A DNA stretch of 9,833 nt from Pseudomonadota bacterium (GTDB lineage Bacteria > Pseudomonadota > Alphaproteobacteria > Rhizobiales > Rhizobiaceae), in NCBI GenBank assembly GCA_023419535.1, contig JAEZXX010000096.1:1-9833 (forward strand), in the 5' to 3' direction. The notes beneath the pieces were generated by a model that did not search any database, was not told the DNA's origin, and saw nothing but the letters and a program-made list of their open reading frames with translations. How positions within the stretch are numbered: the first letter of the stretch is position 1; each line of letters starts with the position of its first letter. The translations under genes and the position numbers were made by a program. Positions 1 to 7,155 of the stretch are shown piece by piece.

Positions 1-1566
1 CGTTTCGAGACGGCCGAGCGCATCCTCGCGCTTGGCCGCCCCGAAACGCTTGCGATTGGGCTTCTCCGCGCCGGTCGCCGAGATCCATTCGCTCTTGTCG
101 CGTCCCGGCCGCTCCTCGCGCGGCTTCTCGGCCACCGGCTTGTTGGAGAACGGATTGACGATCGGCGCATCGAAATCGGCGCCCGCCTCCTCGATCAGGC
201 GCTCGCCGAGCTGGTCGCGCAGCGTGCGGCCCTTGATCTCCATCACCGCTCCCTCCTCCAGCTCGCCGAGCTGGAACGGCCCGAAGGAGACCCGGATCAG
301 GCGGTTCACGTCGAGCCCGAGATGGGCCAGGACCTTCTTGACCTCGCGGTTCTTGCCCTCGCGAAGGCCGAGCGTCAGCCAGACGTTGGAGCCTTGCTCC
401 TTGTCGAGGCTGGCCTCGATGGCACCGTAGAAGACGCCGTCGACCGCGATGCCCTGGCGCAGCTCGTCGAGCCGGCCTTGCGTGATCGAACCGTGGGCGC
501 GAACCCGGTAGCGCCGCAGCCAGCCCGTCGCCGGGAGTTCCAGGAGACGGGCCAGCCCGCCGTCATTGGTGAGGAGCAGCAGTCCCTCGGTGTTGATGTC
601 GAGGCGCCCGACGGAAAGCACGCGGGGCATCTCCTCCGGCAGCCGGTCGAAGACGGTGGGGCGCCCTTCCGGATCCCGGTTGGTGGTGACCGTGCCGGCC
701 GGCTTGTGGAACAGCCAGAGCCGCGTGCGCTCGATGGCCGGCAGCGGCGCGCCGTCGATCTCGATGCGGTCGGCCGGGCCGACGTCGAGCGCCGGGCTGT
801 CGATGATGCGACCGTTCACCTTCACGCGGCCGTCGGCGATCATCCCTTCCGCATCGCGGCGGGAGGCGATGCCGACGCGGGCCAGGCGCTTGGCGATGCG
901 CATCTTGTCCGGCGCCGAAACATCCGCGCGCGGACGCTCGTCGCGGCGCGGACGCTCGCCCTCGGGCTTGGACGCCCGCGGCCGGCGCTCGGTCGCCGCA
1001 TCGCCGTGGTTCAGGCGGCCGTAGCTGCGCGGAGCTTTCCGCTCGCCGTTCTCGTCGCGACCGCCGTGGGAGAACATGCCGCGGCTCTTGGGCGTGAAGG
1101 GCTTCTTTTCGGCGCCCTCCGCCCGATCCGAGCGCGGACGGAACGGCTTGCGTTCGCCGTCCTCGCGGCGTTCCTCGCGGGAACGGAACGGCCTTCCCTC
1201 CCCGCCTTCGGCCCGTTCCTCGCGCGGGCGGAACGGCTTGCGCTCGCGATCCCCGCCCTTGGCGCCCTCGCCGCGCGAAAAGGACGGACGTCGCTCCTCC
1301 CCGCCCTTGCCGGGCGCACGCTGGCCGCGCGGGCGGAACGGCTTTTTCTCGCCGCCCTCCGCGCCCTCGGCGGGACGTTCGAAGCGGGGACGCTCGGTCC
1401 GCCCGTCGCCGCCGTCGGCCCGCTCGGGGCGCGCGCGGAACGGCTTGCCGCCGGGCCGCGGTCCGGCGCCGGTGCGTGGCTTGAAGCCGCCCGGCCGCCC
1501 GCCGCCCTTGGAAAACCCGCGTCCGCCTTTGCCGGGACCGCGCTTGCCGCCGTTCTCGTCGCTCAT
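1..1566 (-). CDS. rluB: 23S rRNA pseudouridine synthase, RluB/RsuA family, with long Arg/Gly-rich N-terminal extension (3' end outside window)
   Basis: The frame is open from the ATG at 1566 to the left edge (522 codons, no stop), so the C-terminus is missing. Residues 1-220 are low-complexity, rich in Arg, Gly, Lys, Glu and Pro, with PFRPR-type repeats, and are probably disordered and RNA-binding. An S4 RNA-binding domain starts near residue 221 (KMRIAKRLARVGIASRRDA). The catalytic domain follows, with the signature GRLDINTEGLLLLTNDG at 320-336 (D323 is the expected catalytic aspartate) and REGKNREV at 402-409. The family converts a specific 23S rRNA uridine (U2605 in E. coli for RluB) to pseudouridine. 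The RluE/RluF/RsuA relatives cannot be fully excluded, but the S4 domain and sequence favour RluB. A GAGAG stretch about 10 bases upstream may be the ribosome site. The gene is divergent from tadA. A charged tail follows the catalytic domain up to the edge. Confidence 0.9.
   Translation of the reverse strand, partial: MSDENGGKRGPGKGGRGFSKGGGRPGGFKPRTGAGPRPGGKPFRARPERADGGDGRTERPRFERPAEGAEGGEKKPFRPRGQRAPGKGGEERRPSFSRGEGAKGGDRERKPFRPREERAEGGEGRPFRSREERREDGERKPFRPRSDRAEGAEKKPFTPKSRGMFSHGGRDENGERKAPRSYGRLNHGDAATERRPRASKPEGERPRRDERPRADVSAPDKMRIAKRLARVGIASRRDAEGMIADGRVKVNGRIIDSPALDVGPADRIEIDGAPLPAIERTRLWLFHKPAGTVTTNRDPEGRPTVFDRLPEEMPRVLSVGRLDINTEGLLLLTNDGGLARLLELPATGWLRRYRVRAHGSITQGRLDELRQGIAVDGVFYGAIEASLDKEQGSNVWLTLGLREGKNREVKKVLAHLGLDVNRLIRVSFGPFQLGELEEGAVMEIKGRTLRDQLGERLIEEAGADFDAPIVNPFSNKPVAEKPREERPGRDKSEWISATGAEKPNRKRFGAAKREDALGRLET
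1057..1446 (-). repeat. Degenerate repeats coding PFRPR-type units in the rluB extension
   Basis: Within rluB, residues 111-170 (positions 1057-1236) form four consecutive 15-residue (45-bp) units starting PFRPREERAEGGEGR, PFRSREERREDGERK, PFRPRSDRAEGAEKK and PFTPKSRGMFSHGGR; the last is degenerate. Two further KPFR starts lie at residues 41 and 75, spaced 34-35 residues apart, which suggests older, diverged or larger units. The array keeps the frame. It looks like expansion of a basic/acidic, disordered RNA-contacting tail rather than a mobile element. Confidence 0.75.
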
Positions 1567-1620
1567 GATCGTCTATCTCTCGCCAAGCGCGCTCTGTAAC
1601 AGGTGACCCGTCCCCGAACG

Positions 1621-1626
1621 AGAGGA
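1621..1626 (+). promoter_or_regulatory. Ribosome binding site deciding the tadA start
   Basis: AGAGGA lies 6 bases before the GTG at 1633, a normal Shine-Dalgarno distance. The upstream in-frame GTG at 1603 has no such site, so this element favours the shorter protein. The 66 bases between rluB and this start must hold the control signals of both divergent genes. I could not pick out a convincing -35/-10 pair there. Confidence 0.6.
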
Positions 1627-1632
1627 AAGCCG

Positions 1633-2082
1633 GTGACGCGGATCAATTTCATGGATCTGGCCTTGGCCGAGGCCCGCTCGGCCGCCGCACGCGGCGAGGT
1701 GCCGGTCGGCGCGGTCGTGGCGGACGGCGCCCGTGTGGTCTCGACGGCGGGCAACGAGACGCGGCTTCTGAACGACCCGACGGCCCATGCCGAGATCCTC
1801 GCCATCCGCCGGGCCTGCGAGGCGCTGGGCCAGGAGCGGCTGACGGGCCTCGACCTCTACGTCACGCTGGAGCCGTGCGCGATGTGCGCCGGCGCCATCT
1901 CCTTCGCGCGGCTGCGGCGGCTCTATTACGGCGTGGGCGACGAGAAGGGCGGCGCGGTCGAGCACGGCAGCCGCTTCTACGGCCAGCCGACCTGCCATCA
2001 TGCGCCGGAGGTCTATTCGGGGATCGCCGAAGGCGAGAGCGCGACGCTTCTCAGGGACTTCTTCGCGACGCGGCGCGGCTGA
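1633..2082 (+). CDS. tadA: tRNA-specific adenosine deaminase TadA
   Basis: TadA deaminates adenosine 34 of tRNA-Arg(ACG) to inosine, so that one tRNA can read several Arg codons; it is usually essential. The 149-residue protein has the cytidine/deoxycytidylate deaminase zinc site: the HAE motif (H52 ligand, E54 proton shuttle) and PCAMC (C82 and C85 ligands), with the same spacing as H57/E59/C87/C90 of the E. coli enzyme. The stretch RGEVPVGAVV near the N-terminus is also typical. I start it at GTG 1633 because of the AGAGGA upstream. GTG 1603 would add 10 residues unlike the family, and ATG 1651 would remove six. In related bacteria tadA and rluB are often divergent neighbours, which fits here. 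The gene ends 42 bases before the convergent lipoprotein gene. Confidence 0.95.
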   Translation: MTRINFMDLALAEARSAAARGEVPVGAVVADGARVVSTAGNETRLLNDPTAHAEILAIRRACEALGQERLTGLDLYVTLEPCAMCAGAISFARLRRLYYGVGDEKGGAVEHGSRFYGQPTCHHAPEVYSGIAEGESATLLRDFFATRRG

Positions 2083-2084
2083 CA

Positions 2085-2115
2085 CCTCGGTCCCACGAGG
2101 AGGCCGGCCGCCGGC
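2085..2115. terminator. Weak hairpins between convergent tadA and lipoprotein gene
   Basis: Two short perfect stems fill the convergent gap: CCTCG/CGAGG at 2085-2089 and 2096-2100 (6-base loop), and GCCGG/CCGGC at 2103-2107 and 2111-2115 (3-base loop). Neither is followed by a T-run on either strand, so a bidirectional termination role is inferred from position only. Stems of 5 bp are easily met by chance at this GC content. Confidence 0.3.
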
Positions 2116-2124
2116 GCGATCGGA

Positions 2125-2802
2125 TCAGAACGGCATCGCGTCGCGGATGCGCGCGCCGAGCGGGCGCACACCGTCGGCGCGACGCTGCTTGATCTCCTCG
2201 TCGACGCCGAGATCGCCGACCGGCGCGGAGGCGACCGGCTGGCGGTAATTCACCGGCGGCTCGGAGAGGTAGCGGCGCTGCGTGGGCGAGCCCTGGACCG
2301 TCGCAGCGCGCTGGGCGGCGACCGCCCGTCTCTGTCCGCGCAGCTCCGCCGGGGTCAGCGTCGAGCGATCGAGCGCGGCATCGTCGGTGGGTCGGATCGC
2401 GTTCGGGTCGCGGGGGCGGCGCGGCCCGGTCGAGGGGTTGAAGTCGGCCGGCAGCGTGGCCGCATCGCGCGTCGCCTCGGCGGCGGCGAGATTGCGCGCG
2501 CGGATCACCTCCGGCGACTGCGGCCAGCTGGGATCGTTCGCGGCCGCATTCGCCGGGCGCGGCGGGGGAAGCGCGCCGATCGCGGCCGGGCGCACCAGTT
2601 CGGGGCGCGGAGCGTAGGAGATCTGCTCTCCGTCGCGACCGCCGGAGCCCAGCGAGAAGATTCCGTCGATGTCGGAGAAGAGCTGCTCGGACTGCGAGGT
2701 GCCGGTGCCGTAGGTCGGGCCGGCGGAGCAGCCGGCGAGGGTCAGGGCGGCCGCCCCGAGGAAGAGGCCGGCGGACAGCCGGCGCGCATTGGTGTTCGTC
2801 AC
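2125..2802 (-). CDS. Putative outer-membrane lipoprotein of unknown function
   Basis: The 225-residue protein begins with a clear lipoprotein signal: basic MTNTNARR, a hydrophobic core, and the lipobox LAGC with the cysteine at residue 25. Ser at +2, not Asp, predicts sorting to the outer membrane in Gram-negative bacteria. The mature part has no membrane segment. It contains a Pro-rich stretch (APRPELVRPAAIGALPPPRP, residues 64-83) and a polar, Ala/Arg-rich, probably largely disordered C-terminal half. I recognise no catalytic motif. The start is a GTG with GGGGG five bases upstream. It lies 154 bases after ileS, with its own promoter candidate. Alphaproteobacteria of other orders keep small lipoproteins (for example the DUF3035 group) near ileS/lspA; the Pro-rich stretch is loosely similar, but I do not claim membership. 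Codon use and the well-formed signal peptide show that this frame is the real one. Confidence 0.8.
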   Translation of the reverse strand: MTNTNARRLSAGLFLGAAALTLAGCSAGPTYGTGTSQSEQLFSDIDGIFSLGSGGRDGEQISYAPRPELVRPAAIGALPPPRPANAAANDPSWPQSPEVIRARNLAAAEATRDAATLPADFNPSTGPRRPRDPNAIRPTDDAALDRSTLTPAELRGQRRAVAAQRAATVQGSPTQRRYLSEPPVNYRQPVASAPVGDLGVDEEIKQRRADGVRPLGARIRDAMPF

Positions 2803-2910
2803 AGGAACCCCCGTCCATCTCCGCGGTCCGGCCCTTCACCGGTCCGGACGCGCGCTCCCCGCCACTGGCACCACAATCCGGCGAATTGCGGGCCGGTATC
2901 GTGCGGGCGA

Positions 2911-2939
2911 CTTATAGGACGGTGCCGGGCCGTCCGCAA
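2911..2939 (-). promoter_or_regulatory. Sigma-70-like promoter for the lipoprotein gene
   Basis: Read leftward, TTGCGG (2934-2939) is followed after exactly 17 bases by TATAAG (2911-2916). Both match the housekeeping consensus in four of six positions. Transcription would start near 2904, giving a leader of about 100 bases before the GTG at 2802. The leader contains a possible GTCCGG/CCGGAC stem (2826-2831 with 2844-2849). The pair lies just after the ileS stop, so the lipoprotein gene could be expressed apart from ileS. Confidence 0.5.
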
Positions 2940-2956
2940 CGCCGCCCGCGCGCGGC
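2917..2956 (-). terminator. Two hairpins just after the ileS stop, possible terminator or operator
   Basis: Immediately after the ileS stop is a GCCGC/GCGGC stem (2941-2945 with 2952-2956). Next comes a perfect 6-bp stem, GGACGG/CCGTCC (2917-2922 with 2930-2935), with a 7-base loop. No T-run follows; the next bases on the leftward strand are TATAAG. The second dyad fills the spacer of the promoter candidate, so it may act as an operator rather than as a terminator. Confidence 0.3.
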
Positions 2957-5935
2957 TCAGGCCGGCAGCAGGCCGGCGGCAGCGAGCTCGCGCAGAGCGT
3001 CCGCGTCGCGCGGCGTGACGTCCGGATAGTCCGGATCGCTCCCGACCTCCGGCGAGATCTTCCACGAGCGCGCGCATTTGCGGCCCTCGGCACGGCGGAA
3101 GACGACCGCGACGCCCGACACGTCCGGCAGGCGGAATGCGCCGTCCGGCGCCGGCTCGGCCGAGACCGCCAGATCGCTGGTGATGGCGATCTCGGCGAAG
3201 TCGCGGGCCTCGACCAGAGAACGCAGCTCCGTATCCTCGATGTGGACGATCGGCGCGGCCTCCAGCGAGGAGCCGATCTCCTTGGTTCGCCGCTTCTCCT
3301 CCAGCGCGCCCATGACGACGCGGCGCACCCGGCGCAGCTTGCGCCATCGCTCCGCCAACGCCTCGTCGCGCCACTCGGCCGGCGTCGCCCGGAACTGCTC
3401 CAGATGCACCGACACGGCGTCGGGATAGGCCGAGAGCCACGCCTCCTCCGTCGTGAAGGGCAGGAGCGGCGCGGTCCAGGTCACGAGCCGGTCGAAGAGC
3501 TGGCGCACGACGTAGAGCGCGGCCTTGCGGCGCACGCTCGACGGGCCGTCGCAGTAGAGGGCGTCCTTTCGCACGTCGAAATAGAAGGCGGAGAGCTCCA
3601 CCACCATGAAGTCGACCAACGTCCGCGCGATGCGCTTGAAGTCGAAGCCGTCGTAGCCCTTCTCCACCACCTCGCCGATTTCGGCGAGGCGGTGCAGCAT
3701 CAGGCGCTCCAGCTCGGGCATGTCCTCGAGGGCGACTGCCTCGCCCGTGTCGTGGGCGAGCGTGCCGAGCATCCATCGCAGCGTGTTGCGGATCTTACGG
3801 TAGGCGTCGACATTGGTCTGCAGGATCGTCTTGCCCAGGCGCAGATCCTCCGAATAGTCGGAGGAGACGACCCACAGCCGCAGGATGTCGGCGCCCGACT
3901 GCTGGATCACCTCCTGAGGGGTGACGACGTTGCCGAGCGACTTCGACATCTTGCGCCCGTCCTCGTCCATGACGAAGCCGTGCGTCAGCACCGCGTCGTA
4001 GGGCGCGCGGCCGCGCGTGCCGCAGGCTTCGAGCAGCGAGGAGTGGAACCAGCCGCGGTGCTGGTCGGAGCCCTCCAGATAGAGGTCCGCCGGCCACTTC
4101 AGGTCGGGGCGCTTCTCCAGGCAGAAGGCGTGGGTCGAACCGGAATCGAACCAGACGTCGAGGATGTCGCGGACCATGGTCCAAGCTTCGTTCGAATGGG
4201 AGCCGAGGAAGCGCTCGCGGGCGCCTTCCGCGAACCAGGCGTCGGCGCCTTCGGCCTCGAAGGCTTCCAGGATGCGCGCGTTCACCGCCTCGTCCTTCAG
4301 GACCTGCCCATCTTCGTCCACAAAGACGCAGATCGGCACGCCCCAGGCGCGCTGGCGCGACAGCACCCAATCAGGCCTCTCGGCGATCATTCCGCGCAGG
4401 CGGTTCTGGCCGGACGACGGCACGAAGCGGGTGTCCTCGATGGCGCGGAGCGCGCGGGCGCGCAGCGTATCGCTGCTCGTCGGCTGAGCGCCTTCCAAAC
4501 CATAGCCGCCGAGGTCCTTGTCCATGTGGACGAACCATTGCGGCGTGTTGCGGAAGATGACCGGCTTCTTGGAGCGCCAGGAGTGCGGGTAGGAGTGCTT
4601 CAGACGCCCGCGCGCGAGCAGCATGCCGCGCTCGATCAGCGCCGCGATGACGCGGGCATTGGCGTCCCCCTTCTTGCCCTTGTCGTCGATGACGCGCGCC
4701 GCCCCGCCCTCCGCGTCAGGCCCGAAGCCCGGCGCGTCCTTGGTGTAGAAGCCGTCGTCGTCGACGGTGAACGGGATCGCGGTGTCGATACCGCGCTCCT
4801 CGAGTGCGCGGCGCGAGGCCGTCCAGACGTCGAAGTCCTCGCGGCCGTGGCTTGGCGCAGTGTGGACGAAGCCCGTGCCGGCATCGTCGGTGACGTGGTC
4901 ACCGGCGAGAAGCGGCACGGGGAAGGCGTAGCCGCCGGAGAGGCCAGCGAGGGGATGGTCGCAGACGAGGCCGTCGAGGTCGCCGACCGTGACGTCGCAG
5001 ACGCGCGCGAAGCCGCCCTCCGGCACGCGCGCCTTCGAGAACACGTCGGCGGCCAGGGCGTCCGCCAGGATCAGCCGCTCGCCATGTTTGGCCCAGCGCG
5101 GGTTCTCCGCGTCGTCCGGCGCGGTGACCTCGTAGAGGCCGTAGGCGACGCGGTCGGAGAACGCGATGGCGCGGTTGCCCGGCAGCGTCCAAGGCGTGGT
5201 CGTCCAGATGACGACGCAAGCGCCTGCAAGGGCGCCGTTCCCGCGCACCGGAAACTTCACCCAGACCGTGTCCGACTCGTAATCGTGGTACTCGACCTCG
5301 GCCTCGGCGAGCGCCGTCTTCTCAACCACCGACCACATGATCGGCTTCGACCCGCGATAGAGCTGGCCGGACATGGCGAACTTCAGGAGCTCGCCCGCGA
5401 TCGTCGCCTCGGCCCCGTAGGCCATGGTCAGATACGGGTCCTTGAAGTCGCCCTCGACGCCGAGGCGCCGGAACTCCTTCGACTGCTCGCCGACCCAATG
5501 GGCCGCATAGTCCCGGCACTCGCGGCGGAAGGCGAGCATGGCGGTGGAGTCGGAAAGGTCCGGCTTGGACTTGCCCTTGGCGCGGTAGTTCTCCTCCTCG
5601 ATCTTCCACTCGATCGGCAGACCGTGGCAGTCCCAGCCGGGCACGTAGTTGGAATCGCGCCCGCGCATCTGGAAGGAGCGCGTGACGACGTCCTTGAGCA
5701 CCTTGTTCAAGGCGTGTCCGATGTGCAGGCGGCCGTTGGCGTAGGGCGGGCCGTCGTGGAGGACGTATTTCGCGCGCCCCTCGCCCGCCTTGCGGAGCTT
5801 GCCGTAGAGGTCGATCTCGTCCCAGCGCTCGATCCAGCGCGGCTCGGCCTGCGGGAGGCCGGCTCGCATCGGGAACTCGGTCTTCGGCAGATACAGCGTC
5901 GACGAGTAGTCGGCGGGCTCAAGCGTCTTCGTCAT
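2957..5935 (-). CDS. ileS: Isoleucine-tRNA ligase (isoleucyl-tRNA synthetase)
   Basis: The 992-residue class Ia synthetase charges tRNA-Ile with isoleucine and hydrolyses mischarged Val-tRNA. Motifs in order: the ATP-binding HIGH at 71-74 (GRLHIGHALNK); GWDCHGLPIEW near 100-110; the CP1 editing domain with WTTTPWTLPGN at 244-254 and GTGFVHTAPSHG at 353-364; DVWFDSGSTHA near 593-603; and the second signature KMSKS at 662-666. The anticodon-binding helical domain follows from about 730. The C-terminal tail has KCARSW (C954), where E. coli IleRS has a four-cysteine zinc site. Here the second Cys position is Ser957 and no further Cys follows, so the zinc site is lost. I recall the same state in other rhizobial enzymes. 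The start ATG has only a poor Shine-Dalgarno, but the N-terminus (DYSSTLYLPKTEFPMRAGLP) fits the family. It lies 236 bases after ribF, in the same direction. Confidence 0.98.
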   Translation of the reverse strand: MTKTLEPADYSSTLYLPKTEFPMRAGLPQAEPRWIERWDEIDLYGKLRKAGEGRAKYVLHDGPPYANGRLHIGHALNKVLKDVVTRSFQMRGRDSNYVPGWDCHGLPIEWKIEEENYRAKGKSKPDLSDSTAMLAFRRECRDYAAHWVGEQSKEFRRLGVEGDFKDPYLTMAYGAEATIAGELLKFAMSGQLYRGSKPIMWSVVEKTALAEAEVEYHDYESDTVWVKFPVRGNGALAGACVVIWTTTPWTLPGNRAIAFSDRVAYGLYEVTAPDDAENPRWAKHGERLILADALAADVFSKARVPEGGFARVCDVTVGDLDGLVCDHPLAGLSGGYAFPVPLLAGDHVTDDAGTGFVHTAPSHGREDFDVWTASRRALEERGIDTAIPFTVDDDGFYTKDAPGFGPDAEGGAARVIDDKGKKGDANARVIAALIERGMLLARGRLKHSYPHSWRSKKPVIFRNTPQWFVHMDKDLGGYGLEGAQPTSSDTLRARALRAIEDTRFVPSSGQNRLRGMIAERPDWVLSRQRAWGVPICVFVDEDGQVLKDEAVNARILEAFEAEGADAWFAEGARERFLGSHSNEAWTMVRDILDVWFDSGSTHAFCLEKRPDLKWPADLYLEGSDQHRGWFHSSLLEACGTRGRAPYDAVLTHGFVMDEDGRKMSKSLGNVVTPQEVIQQSGADILRLWVVSSDYSEDLRLGKTILQTNVDAYRKIRNTLRWMLGTLAHDTGEAVALEDMPELERLMLHRLAEIGEVVEKGYDGFDFKRIARTLVDFMVVELSAFYFDVRKDALYCDGPSSVRRKAALYVVRQLFDRLVTWTAPLLPFTTEEAWLSAYPDAVSVHLEQFRATPAEWRDEALAERWRKLRRVRRVVMGALEEKRRTKEIGSSLEAAPIVHIEDTELRSLVEARDFAEIAITSDLAVSAEPAPDGAFRLPDVSGVAVVFRRAEGRKCARSWKISPEVGSDPDYPDVTPRDADALRELAAAGLLPA

Positions 5936-5992
5936 GATCGGCGGTCGTCTTTCGGCGGACGGGCCGCGCCTCGTCGGGCGGCGGCGGAAGAG

Positions 5993-6098
5993 TTGCGGAC
6001 GAAGGAGGGACCCAGCGTCCGGCGGCGGGCGTCGTCCCGGTGCCGCCCGCGCGCCCGTTCAGCGCGCCGGGCGGACCGGGCGGCTAATTCGTCCGCAA
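5993..6098 (-). other. Perfect 11-bp inverted repeat enclosing GC-rich hairpins in the ileS leader
   Basis: TTGCGGACGAA at 5993-6003 is perfectly complementary to TTCGTCCGCAA at 6088-6098. Between the arms a GTCC/GGAC stem (6017-6020 with 6073-6076), a GGCGGC/GCCGCC hairpin (6021-6026 with 6042-6047) and a GCGCGC hairpin (6049-6054 with 6062-6067, 7-base loop) can form at the same time, giving a branched fold. It sits 57 bases before the ileS start in transcription order. The function is unknown. It lacks T-box hallmarks. The rest of the 236-base gap (5936-6171) shows no credible gene and no clear promoter. Confidence 0.4.
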
Positions 6099-6171
6099 AG
6101 AAGGGCGCAAGACATCGGGGGAGCGAGCATGGCGTCTCTCTACCAACGGCGGGGACGCGGATAAAGAGGCA

Positions 6172-7155
6172 TCAGAAAGCGATGGCTCGGTCGAGCGCGG
6201 AGAGCGGCCGGACCGAGGCGAGGACGTCCCTCGCCCGGACGGCGTCGCGGTCCATCTGCTCGACCAGCGCCTCGGCGCTGTCGAAGCGCTCCTCGCCGCG
6301 CAGTCGCGAGACGATCGAGACGCGAACGTCCTCGCCGTAGAGTTCGCCGGAGAAGTCGAAGAGATAGGTCTCGAACAGCGGCGCCCCGTCGTCGAAGGTC
6401 GGGCGGCGGCCGTAGCTCGCGACGCCGTCGTAAAGGGTCCCGTCGGCGCGGCGAAGGCGCACCGCGTAGATGCCGTGGGCGAGCAGCTCGGGAAACGGCA
6501 GTTCCATATTGGCGGTCGGGTAGCCGAGCGTGCGCCCGAGCTTGGCGCCATGGCCGATGCGTCCCTCGACGCTGAACCGGTAGCCGAGGAGCGCGGCAGC
6601 GTCCTCGACGGCCCCCTCCCCAAGAGCGGCGCGGATCCGGCTCGACGAGACGACCCCCGCCGTCCCGTCGGAGAAGGCCTCGACGACGCTCACGCCGAAG
6701 CCGTGCCGCTCGCCGGCCTCGCGCAGCACGACGGCATTGCCCGAGCGCTTCGCGCCGAAGCAGAAGTCGAAGCCGACCACGACATGACCCGCGCCGAGGC
6801 GCTCGACCAGCGTCCTCGCCACGAAGCCCTCGGCGGGCAGGCTCGCATAGGCGCGGTCGAAGCCCTGTTCGACGACGGCGGAGACGCCGAGCGCCTCGAA
6901 CAGCCGCGCCTTGAGTCGCGCCGGCGTCAACCGCGGCACCGGGCGATCGGGCGAGAAGACCGAGCGTGGGTGGGGCTCGAAGGTCAGGACCACGAGCGGA
7001 CGACCGGAGGCTTCGGCCTCGTCCCGCGCAACGCCCAGCACCGTCTGATGGCCGCGATGGACGCCGTCGAAATTGCCGATGGCGACCACGGCTCCGCGAA
7101 ACGGCTCGGCGAGCGGACCGTCGTCGCGCACCCGGACGATCCGCGTGGCCGTCAT
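6172..7155 (-). CDS. ribF: Bifunctional riboflavin kinase / FAD synthetase RibF
   Basis: RibF phosphorylates riboflavin to FMN and then adenylylates FMN to FAD in the cytoplasm. The 327-residue protein has the usual two modules. The N-terminal nucleotidyltransferase shows GNFDGVHRGHQ (HRGH at 33-36, the HxGH-type site), GFDFCFG (128-134) and SSSRIR (170-175). The C-terminal flavokinase domain starts near residue 195 with GRIGHGAKLGRTLGYPTAN; PTAN at 213-216 binds Mg-nucleotide. The length is normal for the family. The ATG at 7155 overlaps the TGA of the preceding hydrolase gene as ATGA, so translation is probably coupled; the frame is open further upstream, but those residues are not family-like. 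The HAD hydrolase precedes it and ileS follows after 236 bases, an order I recall from rhizobia. Confidence 0.96.
   Translation of the reverse strand: MTATRIVRVRDDGPLAEPFRGAVVAIGNFDGVHRGHQTVLGVARDEAEASGRPLVVLTFEPHPRSVFSPDRPVPRLTPARLKARLFEALGVSAVVEQGFDRAYASLPAEGFVARTLVERLGAGHVVVGFDFCFGAKRSGNAVVLREAGERHGFGVSVVEAFSDGTAGVVSSSRIRAALGEGAVEDAAALLGYRFSVEGRIGHGAKLGRTLGYPTANMELPFPELLAHGIYAVRLRRADGTLYDGVASYGRRPTFDDGAPLFETYLFDFSGELYGEDVRVSIVSRLRGEERFDSAEALVEQMDRDAVRARDVLASVRPLSALDRAIAF

Noticed and set aside
322..1599. A 425-codon plus-strand open frame opposite rluB.
   Set aside because: It mirrors rluB, including the repeats, and has no domain signal. rluB has S4 and catalytic motifs on the other strand.
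6082..6110. Promoter for ileS with TTGCGC and TTAGCC at 17-base spacing.
   Set aside because: The -10 is poor and it overlaps the inverted repeat arm. It is too weak to list as a feature.
5934..6164. A 76-codon plus-strand open frame in the ribF-ileS gap.
   Set aside because: Arg/Gly-rich composition, no ribosome site, overlaps the hairpins and the ileS start. No evidence that it is a gene.
5936..6171. T-box riboswitch in front of ileS.
   Set aside because: No conserved antiterminator T-box sequence or specifier stem is visible on the coding strand, and no terminator with a T-run precedes ileS.
3242..6340. A 1032-codon open frame antisense to ileS.
   Set aside because: It lies opposite a certain ileS. 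In GC-rich genes the complementary frame lacks stops because TTA, CTA and TCA codons are rare. The translation is Arg/Ala/Val/Asp-rich without recognisable motifs.
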